NCBI GenBank assembly: GCA_024680915.1
Contig: JAILBN010000052.1
Span: forward strand, 1-51,512
Length of the DNA: 51,512 nucleotides
Direction of reading: 5' to 3'
Source of the DNA: Treponemataceae bacterium
GTDB taxonomy: Bacteria > Spirochaetota > Spirochaetia > Treponematales > Treponemataceae
Below the pieces are notes generated by a model. The model did no database searches. It was not told the DNA's origin and was given only the letters and a program-made list of their open reading frames with translations. Of the stretch, positions 33,536 to 42,586 are shown piece by piece. How positions within the stretch are numbered: the first letter of the stretch is position 1; each line of letters begins with the position of its first letter. A program made the translations under genes and the position numbers.

Positions 33536-35082
33536 AATGTAACTCCTTCTTTCATAATAGCGATCTCGCTGTATCCGTTTTTTTCGTTTTTCGTCCTATA
33601 TTCTCCGTCCGCAGTCTGAAGAATCAGGGATGCAAGATTATCCCTTGTCTCAAACTGTGTCTCTTGTAAAAGCATAACAGAAGAGTCGAAATCTATCCAG
33701 CTTTTTTTTCTTTGTGCCAGAGGATGGTTGGTAGCGATCTTTATGGTGGGGACAGGAGCCCCCAGTGGAGTTCCCCTTCCTGTGGTGAATAGGATAAGGT
33801 TTGCGCCTGCCGCCGTCATTGCAGTGGTGGAGACTATGTCGTTACCAGGACCTTCAAGCAAGTAAACCCCTCCTGGACTATTGTCAGGATCTCTGTTTAC
33901 CCGGTCTCCATAGGAGAGGACTCCGCATACAGGTGCTTTTCCACCCTTCTGTACACATCCCAGTGATTTATCCTCCAGGGTAGTTATTCCTCCGTCCTTG
34001 TTTCCTGGTGAGGGATTCTCGTAAACCACCTGCCCGTGGCGGGTGAAATAGTCTTTAAAGCCGTTTATAAGGTTCACGGTATCTTTGTAGACGCTCTCGT
34101 TTATACAGCGGTTCATAAGGAGCTGTTCTGCTCCGAACATTTCAGGGACTTCGGTGAGCATGACAGAACTTCCTTCTGCAGTGAAAAGGTCGCATATCTG
34201 TCCCACAAGGGCGTTTGCGGTTATTCCTGAAAGACCGTCCGAGCCTCCGCACTTCATGCCTATCACAAGACGGGATACAGGGACTTTCTCCCTTTTGAAG
34301 CTGTCTGCGTTCTTAGCCAGCTTCTCAAGTTTGTCCATCCCTACGCTTATTTCATCCTCCACTGACTGGGTCTCAAGGTAATCTATGTGACCGTAGAGGG
34401 TAGGGTCACCTGTGTTCCCGGCCACCAGCTCCTTGAAGGCTGAGACCCGGTTGTTCTCGCAGCCCAGACCCAGTACCAAGACACCGCCGGCATTGGGATG
34501 CTTTACAAGATCCGCAAGAATTGTCCTTGTCTTTTCATGGTCTTGTCCCATCTGGGAGCAGCCGTAGGGATGAATCCAGGCATGGAAGCCGTCTATCCCC
34601 GGATATTTTGCGGAAAGCTCTCTGTTGGCTCTTGCCGCCAGGAGCTCTGCCGTCTTGTTGACGCAGCCCACCGTGGGTACTATCCATATCTCGTTTCTTA
34701 TACCTATCCTTCCGCAGGGCCTTTTGTAGGCCTTTATCAGGGGCAGGGTACTTTCCTTCGTCTCTGCTTTTTTTCTCCATGCCTCAAGACTTTCTTTGTC
34801 AGGGCTGTAGGTGTATTTAGCGTTCTCAGAAAGCAGGGTTCTTACATTATGAACATGGACATGCTCTCCCCTCTTTATGGTACGGGAAGCCTTTCCTATG
34901 GGACAGCCGTATTTTATTACCGGACTCCCTTCTTCTATGTCTTTCAGGGCGAATTTATGACCGCCGGGTATATTGTCAGCAAGAGTCACTCCCAGTATGC
35001 TTTTTCCTGCTGGCAATGCTTCCAGGGCTACGGCCACGCTGTCATCCTCATGTATTCGGACTGCTTTTGCCGGCTCTTTCAT
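33532..35082 (-). CDS. uxaA: Altronate dehydratase
   Basis: 516 residues from ATG 35082, which overlaps the uxaB stop (ATGA). An N-terminal SAF domain (VRIHEDDSVAVALEALPAG ... EHVHVHNV, about 8-85) is followed by the UxaA catalytic region with YKRPCGRIGIRNEIWIVPTV, GCVNKTAE, HPYGCSQMGQDHEKT and LGLGCENN, conserved cysteines of the family. It dehydrates D-altronate to KDG in the cytoplasm. This is the full-length (fused) form, not the split form. Confidence 0.95.
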   Translation of the reverse strand: MKEPAKAVRIHEDDSVAVALEALPAGKSILGVTLADNIPGGHKFALKDIEEGSPVIKYGCPIGKASRTIKRGEHVHVHNVRTLLSENAKYTYSPDKESLEAWRKKAETKESTLPLIKAYKRPCGRIGIRNEIWIVPTVGCVNKTAELLAARANRELSAKYPGIDGFHAWIHPYGCSQMGQDHEKTRTILADLVKHPNAGGVLVLGLGCENNRVSAFKELVAGNTGDPTLYGHIDYLETQSVEDEISVGMDKLEKLAKNADSFKREKVPVSRLVIGMKCGGSDGLSGITANALVGQICDLFTAEGSSVMLTEVPEMFGAEQLLMNRCINESVYKDTVNLINGFKDYFTRHGQVVYENPSPGNKDGGITTLEDKSLGCVQKGGKAPVCGVLSYGDRVNRDPDNSPGGVYLLEGPGNDIVSTTAMTAAGANLILFTTGRGTPLGAPVPTIKIATNHPLAQRKKSWIDFDSSVMLLQETQFETRDNLASLILQTADGEYRTKNEKNGYSEIAIMKEGVTL

Positions 35083-36530
35083 TTTTCGCAACCTTTGCAA
35101 GCGACATCAGGAAGAGCTTTTTTCATGCCCTTGGACCATATGTCGGCAAGATGGGATGAGACTTTTTCTGCAAGACCTGCTCTTTTTGTTAGATCTTCTC
35201 CCCACCAGTCTGTCTGTGACAGGATATCTGCTGTGACAGCTTCTGCCGTGGCTTTGTCCAAAGAAGGATGGGCTTCGAAAAGCATCTCGAAGTGGGAGAG
35301 GACCGCCGGGTCTTCCTTGGCCTTCTCGTTTTTCCTGTAGAAGCTTATAAGAGCGGCAAGACTGAAGGAAAGGACTTCGGGAACCTTGCCGAACTTGTCC
35401 ATGTAGCCTGTGAGAGAGGGGAGATCCCTTGTCTTGAACTTTGATACTGAGTTCAGCGTTATTGACTCAAGAAGGTGCCTTATGTAGGGGTTGGCGAACC
35501 TTTCCAGTACATCCTTGGCGTACTGTGTCAGCATATCCTTGTCTCCGTCCATAGAGGGGATGATTTCCTCGAAAAGTCCTTTGTTTATAAGAGCCATGGT
35601 GTTCTTATCATGGATGCTCTCCTCCACGGTCTCAAGACCGTACTGGAAGGCTGCCGGTACGAACATGGTGTGGGTTCCGTTCAGAATACGGACCTTACGG
35701 GTCCGGTAGAAGCTCATGTCCTCAGTCCAGATCACGTTAAGACCTGCCTTCGCATGGGGGAATTCGTCGCTGAAGTTTTTTTTGCTCTCTATTACCCAAA
35801 GATGGAATATCTCGGCGGCATCAAGAAGATTATCCTTGTAATCCAGCTCCTTGCAAAGCTCCTCAGCTTCCTGCCTTGGGTAGCCAGGAACAATGCGGTC
35901 GACCAAGCTGTTGCAGAACCAGCAGTCATTCTCTACCCAGCTTATGAAAGCATCGCCCAGCTTCCATTCCTTTGCATGACGGAGCACATACTCATGAAGA
36001 TGGTCACCGTTCTTGTCTATAAGCTCACAGGGGATGAATACAAGTCCCTTTTCCTTGGAGCCTTTGAAGGTGGTGTATCTTCTGTAAAGGAACTGTGTGA
36101 CTTTTGCCGGGAATGATGCGGGTGGCTTGTCGTCGGCTTTGCAGCCGTCGAGCCAGGCTATACCGGCTTCCGTCGTGTTCGAGATTATGAATCGTAGATC
36201 CGGGTTGTCGGCGCATTTCATATATTCATCATATTCATGGTAGGGATTTATACAGCGGCTTACAGACGTGATAGTCCTCTTGTCGCAGACTGTCTTACCG
36301 TTCTGAACACCCCGGAGTACGGTTGTATAAAGTCCCTGCTGGGAATTAATCATTTCTGCCATGCCCTGCTCCAAGGGTTGTATAAGGACTGCGTTGCCGT
36401 TGAAATCTGTCTTCTCATTCACAATGTCCAACATCCAGTCTGCAAATGCACGCAGAAAATTACCTTCACCGAACTGAAGGATTTTTTCAGGACGAGATAC
36501 TGTCCTGCACGCTTCGTTTATTGATTTCAT
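35079..36530 (-). CDS. uxaB: Tagaturonate reductase (altronate oxidoreductase)
   Basis: 483 residues from ATG 36530, chosen because GGAGGAAAG precedes it. The mannitol-dehydrogenase-family NAD site ILQFGEGNFLRAFADWM is at the N-terminus, and VRILNGTHTMFVPAAF is the conserved catalytic region. It reduces D-tagaturonate to D-altronate with NADH. First gene of the uxaB-uxaA-uxaC operon, with its own promoter and a leader hairpin (GCGGA/TCCGC) before the start. Confidence 0.93.
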   Translation of the reverse strand: MKSINEACRTVSRPEKILQFGEGNFLRAFADWMLDIVNEKTDFNGNAVLIQPLEQGMAEMINSQQGLYTTVLRGVQNGKTVCDKRTITSVSRCINPYHEYDEYMKCADNPDLRFIISNTTEAGIAWLDGCKADDKPPASFPAKVTQFLYRRYTTFKGSKEKGLVFIPCELIDKNGDHLHEYVLRHAKEWKLGDAFISWVENDCWFCNSLVDRIVPGYPRQEAEELCKELDYKDNLLDAAEIFHLWVIESKKNFSDEFPHAKAGLNVIWTEDMSFYRTRKVRILNGTHTMFVPAAFQYGLETVEESIHDKNTMALINKGLFEEIIPSMDGDKDMLTQYAKDVLERFANPYIRHLLESITLNSVSKFKTRDLPSLTGYMDKFGKVPEVLSFSLAALISFYRKNEKAKEDPAVLSHFEMLFEAHPSLDKATAEAVTADILSQTDWWGEDLTKRAGLAEKVSSHLADIWSKGMKKALPDVACKGCEK

Positions 36531-36614
36531 GTCTCTTTCCTCCGGAATAAAAATGGATGGGAGCATTTGCGGAAGACCTCCGCGTTTTGTTCTTTCTGTT
36601 CCCTGCGTAGTTAT

Positions 36615-36643
36615 AGTTTATATTCCTGTATGGTTATGCACAA
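36615..36643 (-). promoter_or_regulatory. Sigma-70 promoter of uxaB-uxaA-uxaC
   Basis: On the minus strand TTGTGC (36638-36643), 17-nt spacer, TAAACT (36615-36620). The leader to uxaB would be about 78 nt. Confidence 0.5.
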
Positions 36644-36674
36644 ATAAATAAACAGATAAAAAAGCAGATTTCAC

Positions 36675-36739
36675 ACCGATTTTTTAACATTTTTTGTACA
36701 TTTCCGTTATCATATTATTTCAGCTGTAAAAAAATCGGT
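36675..36739. repeat. 11-bp inverted repeat between the divergent uxa and regulator promoters
   Basis: ACCGATTTTTT (36675-36685) and AAAAAATCGGT (36729-36739) are perfect inverted copies 43 bp apart. They lie between the uxaB promoter and the promoter of the hybrid regulator, where an operator pair for both would be expected. Confidence 0.5.
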
Positions 36740-36777
36740 ATTGTTTTTAGTGATTTCTTTTTGTACAATACCGTTAT
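36691..36777 (+). repeat. Duplicated promoter/start segment of the hybrid regulator gene
   Basis: 36691-36710 and 36758-36777 match at 18 of 20 positions: both contain TTTTTGTACA then CCGTTAT, 67 bp apart. In the right copy the final AT begins the ATG start codon; in the left copy it reads ATC. The similarity resumes a few bases on (GCTG, then TAAAAAAATCG-like). It looks like a decayed tandem duplication. Confidence 0.6.
36741..36768 (+). promoter_or_regulatory. Leaderless sigma-70 promoter of the hybrid regulator
   Basis: TTGTTT (36741-36746), spacer of 16-17 nt, TACAAT (about 36763-36769 region), ending about 6 nt before ATG 36776. No Shine-Dalgarno is present. Predicted transcription starts at the A of ATG. 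Confidence 0.55.
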
Positions 36778-39700
36778 GGCTGCTAAAAAAAATCGCATAG
36801 GCTTGCTTCTTGCCTCTATAGATACCGGCTCTGGTATAAATATGTGGAAACCTCTCGTCAGGGAAGCTTCCCATTCCAATGCTGCCTTCTTCATCTTTCC
36901 AGGCGGGCGGCTGAACGGACCCCATGACTCAGAATACCTTCGCAATTCTATATACAGTCTCGCCAACAAGCAGACTCTTGACGGCCTTATAAGCTGGGGG
37001 TCAACCATAGGCGGCTTTGTCTCCGTCCAGGAGCTCAACAGTTTTCATAATAAATTCTCGTCGATACCTTATGTTACTATCGCCCACAAAATGCCAGGGC
37101 ATTCCTGTGTTAAATTCGATGCCTACAATGGTATGTCGGAGCTGGTAAAGCATTTTCTTTCTGTTCACGGTGCCTCCAAAATAGCCTTTCTAAGAGGACC
37201 GGAGGCCCATTCCTCCTCCATGGAGCGCTACCGCGCTTTCTGTGATGTAATGGCTTCTGCCGGTCATGATATGCGTAAGTCTCCCCTTGTATCATCTCCC
37301 TTTCCCTGGTCAGAGGGGGAGAAAGCGATAATACAGCTTTTCAACGAGCGGGGACTCAGACCTGGCCGCGATTTTGAGGTACTTATCGGGGCCAGTGACA
37401 TGATGACTTTTTCCGCCGTCAGATATCTTCAGAAAGCCGGTTATAATGTTCCAGCTGATTATAAATGTGCCGGCTTCAATGATTCTGTTGAGAGCCGTAT
37501 ATCCGGCTCTGCCTTCTCAACGGTCAGGATGCCTTACAGTGAGCTGGCTCTTACTGCCTTTGATATGATAAAGAAAGAGCTGGTATCAAAAAAAATCAGT
37601 ACGGATGACAGGATCCTTCCGTCGGATATAGTTTTGAGGGAGTCCTGCGGCTGTTCCTCCTATGCTATACCCATAAGCTCCTTTTCTTGCGGCTCCAAGG
37701 AAGAGCTGCTTTGTGAGCTTTCAAAGCTTCTCCGCCTTGACGAGACCTCTTCGAATGCTGTTATAGAGCCCTTGGTGAATGTGCTTGAGGAGCACGATGA
37801 GGAACTGCTTTTTTCTCTTTTGATTAAGGCTTTGGAACGCTTCTTTATGCAGGATATGGATATACGGCTGCTTTTCAAAGCTTTCTCCCTGCTGAAGTCT
37901 GCATCCTTCCTTCCTGCGGGGCTCTTGACCAGCTACGAGAACCGTTTCCTTCTCACCATCTCTCAGGTTCAAAGCCGTGTGATGCAGGAGGTCAGCTTCA
38001 GGGAGCTGAGTATACAAAGAGAGCTGAATTCTCTTAAATGTGAGCTTCTTGAGGCACGCAGCAGACGCCATCTTATAGAGATTCTTGCCAAACACCTCCC
38101 TAAGCTTGAGATACATTCTGCCGCCCTTGTGTTCACCGAGAACGATTCTGTCTCCTATTTTGCCGGAGGCTTCTCCGAAGGGAAAATCATAGACGGAGGC
38201 TTCCTGTTCCCCGCCAGTCTGATTCTGCCGGATAAGGTGACCGGCTTTGATTCCGGTGTTTTCCTGGTACAGCCTCTTTTCATTGAGAAGCAGTTCATCG
38301 GCCACATAGTTTGCTCCGTTCCTTCCGATTCCTACAAGGGGTCTTTCTTTGAGGATCTGCGCTCCGCTATCAGCAGCGCTCTTTCCGGGATATTCCTTTT
38401 TGAGGAGACTGCCCTTGCCAAGCAGAAGGCTGAGAAGGCAGAGCAGGCAAAAACTGAGTTTTTCTCTAATGTGGGGGCAGACCTCTGCGAGCCCTTGATA
38501 TCTATAACCCATAAAATCGAGCAGATAGAGAAGCTGCTTTCAGAAGGCGGGGCGGATGATGATATACTTCAGGCACAGATGGTCTTCCTTAAGAACCGTA
38601 TCGGGGAGCAGCTGGAAAAAACGAATCTGATTCTGGAGCTTACCCTTTCTGAGACTGACGAGCTTCCCTTGGACAGGCAGATTTTCCATCCGGAATGTAT
38701 ATTCGGAGATGGGGAAGAATCTTATTCCCTCCCTCTGCTGTATGGAGATCCGGACAGATTCAAAGAAGCCTTGTCCATAATCGCCTCGGAATGGAATGTC
38801 CCTGTCTCCGGCATTTCTTTGGATTATATGGATGAGGGACTTTCTATAACTATAGAATGTGCAAAGCCTGTCCCTGAGGATACATGGCAGAAAAATGCCA
38901 TGATTCTAGCGGAACGTATATGTGTTCTTTTTGGCGCCATTATTAAGAAGGAAGAGAAGGGCTGTCATATCCTTTATCCCTGGCCGACTTTTTCCTGTCA
39001 TCCTGCGGAGTCTTCTTCTCCCCGTGTCTTTTGGAATGCCGATGGGGAGGAGCCCGAGGCTTGGGCGGAGATGTTCTCCCGCCGCAATGATCCCGAGTTC
39101 TCCCAGAGTGCGTTTATATGCAGGGTTTCTTTACCCCAAAAGGACTTGTATGCCATAAAGACCTTCAATGCGCTTTTTGAGAGTCATCTCAGTACCGGGG
39201 TAAAAAATCCGGTGGTTTTTGTAGGCACGGAATTCGTCCGCTTCTCCTCCTGGGTTTCGGCGGAGCAGTCTGTTCTTATAAGTGATGTCTCATCCTTCGG
39301 CTCTGCTGTATCCAAGCTTGCACCTTCTCTGGTGGTTCTGGACAGCCTTGATGTAGATGCGGTGGAGATGATCAGGAAGAATCCTGTCACGGAGCTTTGT
39401 CCGGTCTTTGTCCTTCCTGACCATATTATGGATAATTCCGAGGTTGCCCGTCTTATGAGGATTCCCCGCGTTATCCTTGTGAACAGGTTTATTGCCCAAA
39501 GCGAAGAATTCGCTGTCAGGGCCAGAGCTGTTATAGCCGGTGATGAGATTCTGCCTCCAGATACGGGGGCTCTTGTTAAAAAAGCTGTCTGCTATCTTAA
39601 TAAGAACGCAGGCTCCCAGATTTCCCGCTGGAAGCTTGCCGATTCAGTCCATGTCAGTGAAGACTACCTTACCCGTATCTTCCATAAAGAGACAGGGCTC

Positions 39701-39895
39701 TCTCCTTGGGAGTACCTTAACCGCTACAGAATATTGCTCGCCTCCCAGATGCTGCTCCACACAAATTCCACTGTCTATGATGTAGCCGAGAAATGCGGTT
39801 TTCAGGATCAGGCTTATTTTTGCCGGGTATTCAAGAAAATACATGGTGTACCACCTGGAAAATTCCGCTCTAACCCGGAAAAAACAGAGAAATAG
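36776..39895 (+). CDS. Hybrid regulator: LacI-type sensor, degenerate kinase/receiver modules, AraC DNA-binding domain
   Basis: 1039 residues from ATG 36776. Residues ~5-295 are a LacI/GalR-type periplasmic-binding sensor (IGLLLASIDTGSGINMW, LDGLISWGS, FNDSVESRISG, ending LRESCGCSS). A middle region (~300-550) is followed by a coiled coil and AKTEFFSNVGADLCEPL (~557), which mirrors a HisKA box but has no His. YGDPDRFKEALSIIASEW (~656) mirrors the kinase N-box without its Asn. APSLVVLDSLDVDAVEMI (~860) mirrors a receiver phospho-Asp region, with the late Lys replaced (VILVNRFIA). Residues ~945-1030 are an AraC double HTH (WKLADSVHVSEDYLTRIF, YDVAEKCGFQDQAYFCRVF). No membrane segment: cytoplasmic. 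Probably a sugar-responsive one-component regulator derived from a hybrid kinase. It is divergent from uxaB. Confidence 0.82.
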   Translation: MAAKKNRIGLLLASIDTGSGINMWKPLVREASHSNAAFFIFPGGRLNGPHDSEYLRNSIYSLANKQTLDGLISWGSTIGGFVSVQELNSFHNKFSSIPYVTIAHKMPGHSCVKFDAYNGMSELVKHFLSVHGASKIAFLRGPEAHSSSMERYRAFCDVMASAGHDMRKSPLVSSPFPWSEGEKAIIQLFNERGLRPGRDFEVLIGASDMMTFSAVRYLQKAGYNVPADYKCAGFNDSVESRISGSAFSTVRMPYSELALTAFDMIKKELVSKKISTDDRILPSDIVLRESCGCSSYAIPISSFSCGSKEELLCELSKLLRLDETSSNAVIEPLVNVLEEHDEELLFSLLIKALERFFMQDMDIRLLFKAFSLLKSASFLPAGLLTSYENRFLLTISQVQSRVMQEVSFRELSIQRELNSLKCELLEARSRRHLIEILAKHLPKLEIHSAALVFTENDSVSYFAGGFSEGKIIDGGFLFPASLILPDKVTGFDSGVFLVQPLFIEKQFIGHIVCSVPSDSYKGSFFEDLRSAISSALSGIFLFEETALAKQKAEKAEQAKTEFFSNVGADLCEPLISITHKIEQIEKLLSEGGADDDILQAQMVFLKNRIGEQLEKTNLILELTLSETDELPLDRQIFHPECIFGDGEESYSLPLLYGDPDRFKEALSIIASEWNVPVSGISLDYMDEGLSITIECAKPVPEDTWQKNAMILAERICVLFGAIIKKEEKGCHILYPWPTFSCHPAESSSPRVFWNADGEEPEAWAEMFSRRNDPEFSQSAFICRVSLPQKDLYAIKTFNALFESHLSTGVKNPVVFVGTEFVRFSSWVSAEQSVLISDVSSFGSAVSKLAPSLVVLDSLDVDAVEMIRKNPVTELCPVFVLPDHIMDNSEVARLMRIPRVILVNRFIAQSEEFAVRARAVIAGDEILPPDTGALVKKAVCYLNKNAGSQISRWKLADSVHVSEDYLTRIFHKETGLSPWEYLNRYRILLASQMLLHTNSTVYDVAEKCGFQDQAYFCRVFKKIHGVPPGKFRSNPEKTEK

Positions 39896-39949
39896 GGCCA
39901 GGCCTCAGCTTCCGGCCTTCGCTTTTCTGGATTTTTATGGAAGGCTTGC

Positions 39950-40411
39950 TTACTTCTTTTTGCTTTCTTCTTCTCCTGCCTTATCCTCGCTCTTAGGGGA
40001 CTCATGCTTTCTGGGATGGAAAACCCAGAATTTCTGAGAAAAAAAGTTGAGTATGAATATGAAGGAATCTACCAGAGGCTTGAGAATACTTGTGTTTATG
40101 CTCAGCGAATTGTAGAGGGTGTTTATCAGCAGCCATGAGAAAAGCATAAAGAATGTGGTGCTTATTACGAATTTTCCGAAGGAGTGGTGGTATTTGCTCT
40201 TGCCGCTTTTGAAAATCTGCCTGTGCAGGAAATAATTGCATAAAGAAGATATTATCCTTGCTGTTATAGTAGCCAGCAGGGTGGATAATGAAACTGACAA
40301 ATCATTCCATATGACTTTCGTGCATAGTATGAATACTCCGTAATCCACTGAATAGGAGATAAGACTTGATGCAGAATATGTAATGAACCTTAGAATATCC
40401 TTGAATGTCAA
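39950..40411 (-). CDS. GtrA-like small membrane protein
   Basis: 153 residues from TTG 40411 (GGAAGTGA upstream). Four hydrophobic segments and the pattern FITYSASSLISYSVDYGVF ... RIISSLCNYFLHRQIFKS ... FILNFFSQKFWVFHP are those of the GtrA/DPMS family. Such proteins help flip polyprenyl-linked sugars across the membrane or assist cell-surface glycosylation. The tail is highly charged (KSEDKAGEEESKKK). It stands alone here, converging on the hybrid regulator, so its partner enzyme is not visible. Confidence 0.85.
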   Translation of the reverse strand: MTFKDILRFITYSASSLISYSVDYGVFILCTKVIWNDLSVSLSTLLATITARIISSLCNYFLHRQIFKSGKSKYHHSFGKFVISTTFFMLFSWLLINTLYNSLSINTSILKPLVDSFIFILNFFSQKFWVFHPRKHESPKSEDKAGEEESKKK

Positions 40412-40456
40412 AATATCACTTCCATTTTAAATATAATAATATTTATGAAATGAACT

Positions 40457-40513
40457 AGTCAATTTTAAAAATTATTTGACTCATTTGTCTATATGTCGGA
40501 AAAATCCAATAAT
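40457..40513 (+). promoter_or_regulatory. Possible promoter and inverted repeat of the second importer operon
   Basis: AGTCAA (40457-40462) and TTGACT (40476-40481) are inverted copies 13 bp apart. TTGTCT (40485-40490), 17-nt spacer, AATAAT (40508-40513) is a moderate sigma-70 match downstream of them, about 50 nt before the permease start. Confidence 0.35.
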
Positions 40514-40566
40514 CAATCGTTATTTTTTTTCGCCTATGAAGTAATCTGATATCGAGGTATGATACT

Positions 40567-41532
40567 ATGCTGAATGATAAAACACTTGCAAGGAAACGGT
40601 TGTGGAAAGAAATTGTCCGACATCGTTCTATTTATTTTATAATGCTTATCCCCCTTGTCTATTATCTAATCTTCAAATATGTTCCTATGTTCAACGCTCA
40701 GATAGCGTTTAAAGACTTCGCGGCAAAAAAAGGTGTCGTGGGAAGTCCTTGGGCTACAGTGGTGAATCCTGACGGAACTAAATCCTTAAGTCTGTTCAAG
40801 CATTTCCAGGCTTTCTTCGGTTCTTACTATTTCGGACAGCTTCTCCGTAATACTCTTATCTATAGTTTCGGAAAACTATTCATAAGTGTTCCTTTGGCTA
40901 TTCTTTTTGCTATCGTTTGTTACGAAAGCCGCCGCAAATACCTTCGCCCTTTAGTGCAGACTCTGGCTTATCTACCTCACTTCCTTTCGTGGGTTATAGT
41001 CTACGGTATCCTTCTCGCGCTTCTTGCTCCTGGAGACGGTGTGGTAAACGACATTATAAAACTCTGCGGAGGTCAGCCCATAAACTTCCTGACCGATACA
41101 AAAAGCTTCCCTTGGATAGTGCTTTTGTCGGACGCTTGGAAAGAGATGGGATGGAGTGCCATTATCTTTATAGCGGCCCTTATGGGTATAGATCCTTCTC
41201 TTTACGAGGCCGCCATGGTCGAGGGTGCCACTGCCTTCCAGCGTACCCGTTATATAACGCTTCCTTCTATAAAACCTGTTATAGCGACGGTAGTGTTGCT
41301 TCGTCTTGGAACCATCCTGGATGCAGGCTTCAACCAGATGTATATGCTTTATTCACCTTCTGTATATAGCGTCGCTGATATCATCGATACTTGGGTTTAC
41401 CGTCAGGGACTTCTGGAGTTCCAGTTCTCTCTTGCGACGGCTGTAGGTCTTTTCAAGGGTGTGATCGGATTCCTCCTTGTCATGTTCTCTAATGCTATGG
41501 TCAGGAAGCTTTCTGACACTTCAATAATGTAA
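40567..41532 (+). CDS. Carbohydrate ABC transporter permease (LplB type), second system
   Basis: 321 residues with six membrane segments. IYFIMLIPLVYYLIFKYVPM at the N-terminus and the EAA loop LYEAAMVEGATAFQRTRYIT mark the LplB-type subunit. It is first in permease-permease-binding protein order, followed by a GH105 gene. That suggests import of unsaturated rhamnogalacturonan oligosaccharides. GAGGT stands before the ATG. Confidence 0.93.
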   Translation: MLNDKTLARKRLWKEIVRHRSIYFIMLIPLVYYLIFKYVPMFNAQIAFKDFAAKKGVVGSPWATVVNPDGTKSLSLFKHFQAFFGSYYFGQLLRNTLIYSFGKLFISVPLAILFAIVCYESRRKYLRPLVQTLAYLPHFLSWVIVYGILLALLAPGDGVVNDIIKLCGGQPINFLTDTKSFPWIVLLSDAWKEMGWSAIIFIAALMGIDPSLYEAAMVEGATAFQRTRYITLPSIKPVIATVVLLRLGTILDAGFNQMYMLYSPSVYSVADIIDTWVYRQGLLEFQFSLATAVGLFKGVIGFLLVMFSNAMVRKLSDTSIM

Positions 41533-41556
41533 TGGAAGGCTTAAAAGGAGCTTAAA

Positions 41557-42459
41557 ATGCAAGAAAAAAACATATATAAATCGACTATAAAGGTTCCTGC
41601 ATCGGACAAGTTTTTCTACATCCTTCTTGATATCTTCCTGGTGTTCGTGCTTATTATCGTTCTTATTCCTATCTGGGCTACCATAACCCTTTCCTTCAGA
41701 CCCTCTACCTTTATAGGATCTAATCTTGAAGGTATGTTCCTTGCCCCTTGGAAGTGGTCTACAGCGGCGTATACCGCCCTTCTTGGAAACCGTGGCTTTA
41801 TACAGGCCTTCCTTAACAGTCTTAAGATTCTTGTCTTCGGTGTGGCTTCTGCCCTTTTTATGACAGTCCCCCTTGCCTATGGTCTTTCTGTCAAGACCCT
41901 TCCTGGACGTAAGTTTTTTAATACCTTCGTGCTTATACCCTATCTTTTCAGCGTAGGTATGATTCCTACCTACTTCGTAGTAAAGAATGTAGGTCTTATA
42001 GATCATATCGCCGCGGTATTTATTCCAGGTGCTGTAGGAACATATAACTGTATCATAATGAGAGGCTTCTTCGAGGGAATCCCGGATGAGCTCAAGGAGT
42101 CTGCCCGTATCGACGGTGCTCCTGAATGGATGGTCCTTATCCGTATAATCCTGCCTCTTTCCAAGCCAATCCTCATGACAATCGGCTTGTATTACGGAGT
42201 CAGCTTCTGGAATGACTTCTTCCATGCGATGCTTTACTTGAACAAGAGTGACCTTCAGCCTCTGCCTATTCTGCTTCGTAACATACTTCTGGGTGCCAGC
42301 ATGAACGAGAACCTGGATGTCAATGCCTTCGGAGAGACTCCTGTTTCTGCTATCAAGGCAGCCTCGGTCTTCATGTCGGCTATTCCTATGATCCTTGCTT
42401 ATCCTTTCATACAGAAATACTTTACGAAGGGAACTCTGCTGGGAAGTGTCAAAGGTTAA
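41557..42459 (+). CDS. Carbohydrate ABC transporter permease (LplC type), second system
   Basis: 300 residues, six membrane segments, EAA loop LKESARIDGAPEWMVLIRII, and the usual end YPFIQKYFTKGTLLGSVKG. Shine-Dalgarno AAAAGGAG. It pairs with the preceding permease (24 nt upstream) and the following binding protein. Like the first system, no ATPase gene accompanies it. Confidence 0.93.
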   Translation: MQEKNIYKSTIKVPASDKFFYILLDIFLVFVLIIVLIPIWATITLSFRPSTFIGSNLEGMFLAPWKWSTAAYTALLGNRGFIQAFLNSLKILVFGVASALFMTVPLAYGLSVKTLPGRKFFNTFVLIPYLFSVGMIPTYFVVKNVGLIDHIAAVFIPGAVGTYNCIIMRGFFEGIPDELKESARIDGAPEWMVLIRIILPLSKPILMTIGLYYGVSFWNDFFHAMLYLNKSDLQPLPILLRNILLGASMNENLDVNAFGETPVSAIKAASVFMSAIPMILAYPFIQKYFTKGTLLGSVKG

Positions 42460-42465
42460 ATACCT

Positions 42466-42565
42466 GCTGGGGCAATTCTTTACCCAGCTGGATATTTTGA
42501 ATAAATGGTGTCAGGGGAAGATCCTCTGACTGGAGATTTGTTTCAAATCCCGGTTTTATGACCGG
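42466..42565 (+). promoter_or_regulatory. Four tandem hairpins between permease and binding-protein genes
   Basis: 42466-42471 with 42483-42488 (GCTGGG/CCCAGC); 42510-42517 with 42523-42530 (GTCAGGGG/CCTCTGAC, one G-U); 42535-42540 with 42544-42549 (GATTTG/CAAATC); 42550-42554 with 42561-42565 (CCGGT/ACCGG). They fill the spacer just before the Shine-Dalgarno. They probably set binding-protein mRNA above permease mRNA by processing and 5' protection. Confidence 0.6.
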
Positions 42566-42586
42566 AATAAATAACAGGAGGACAAA

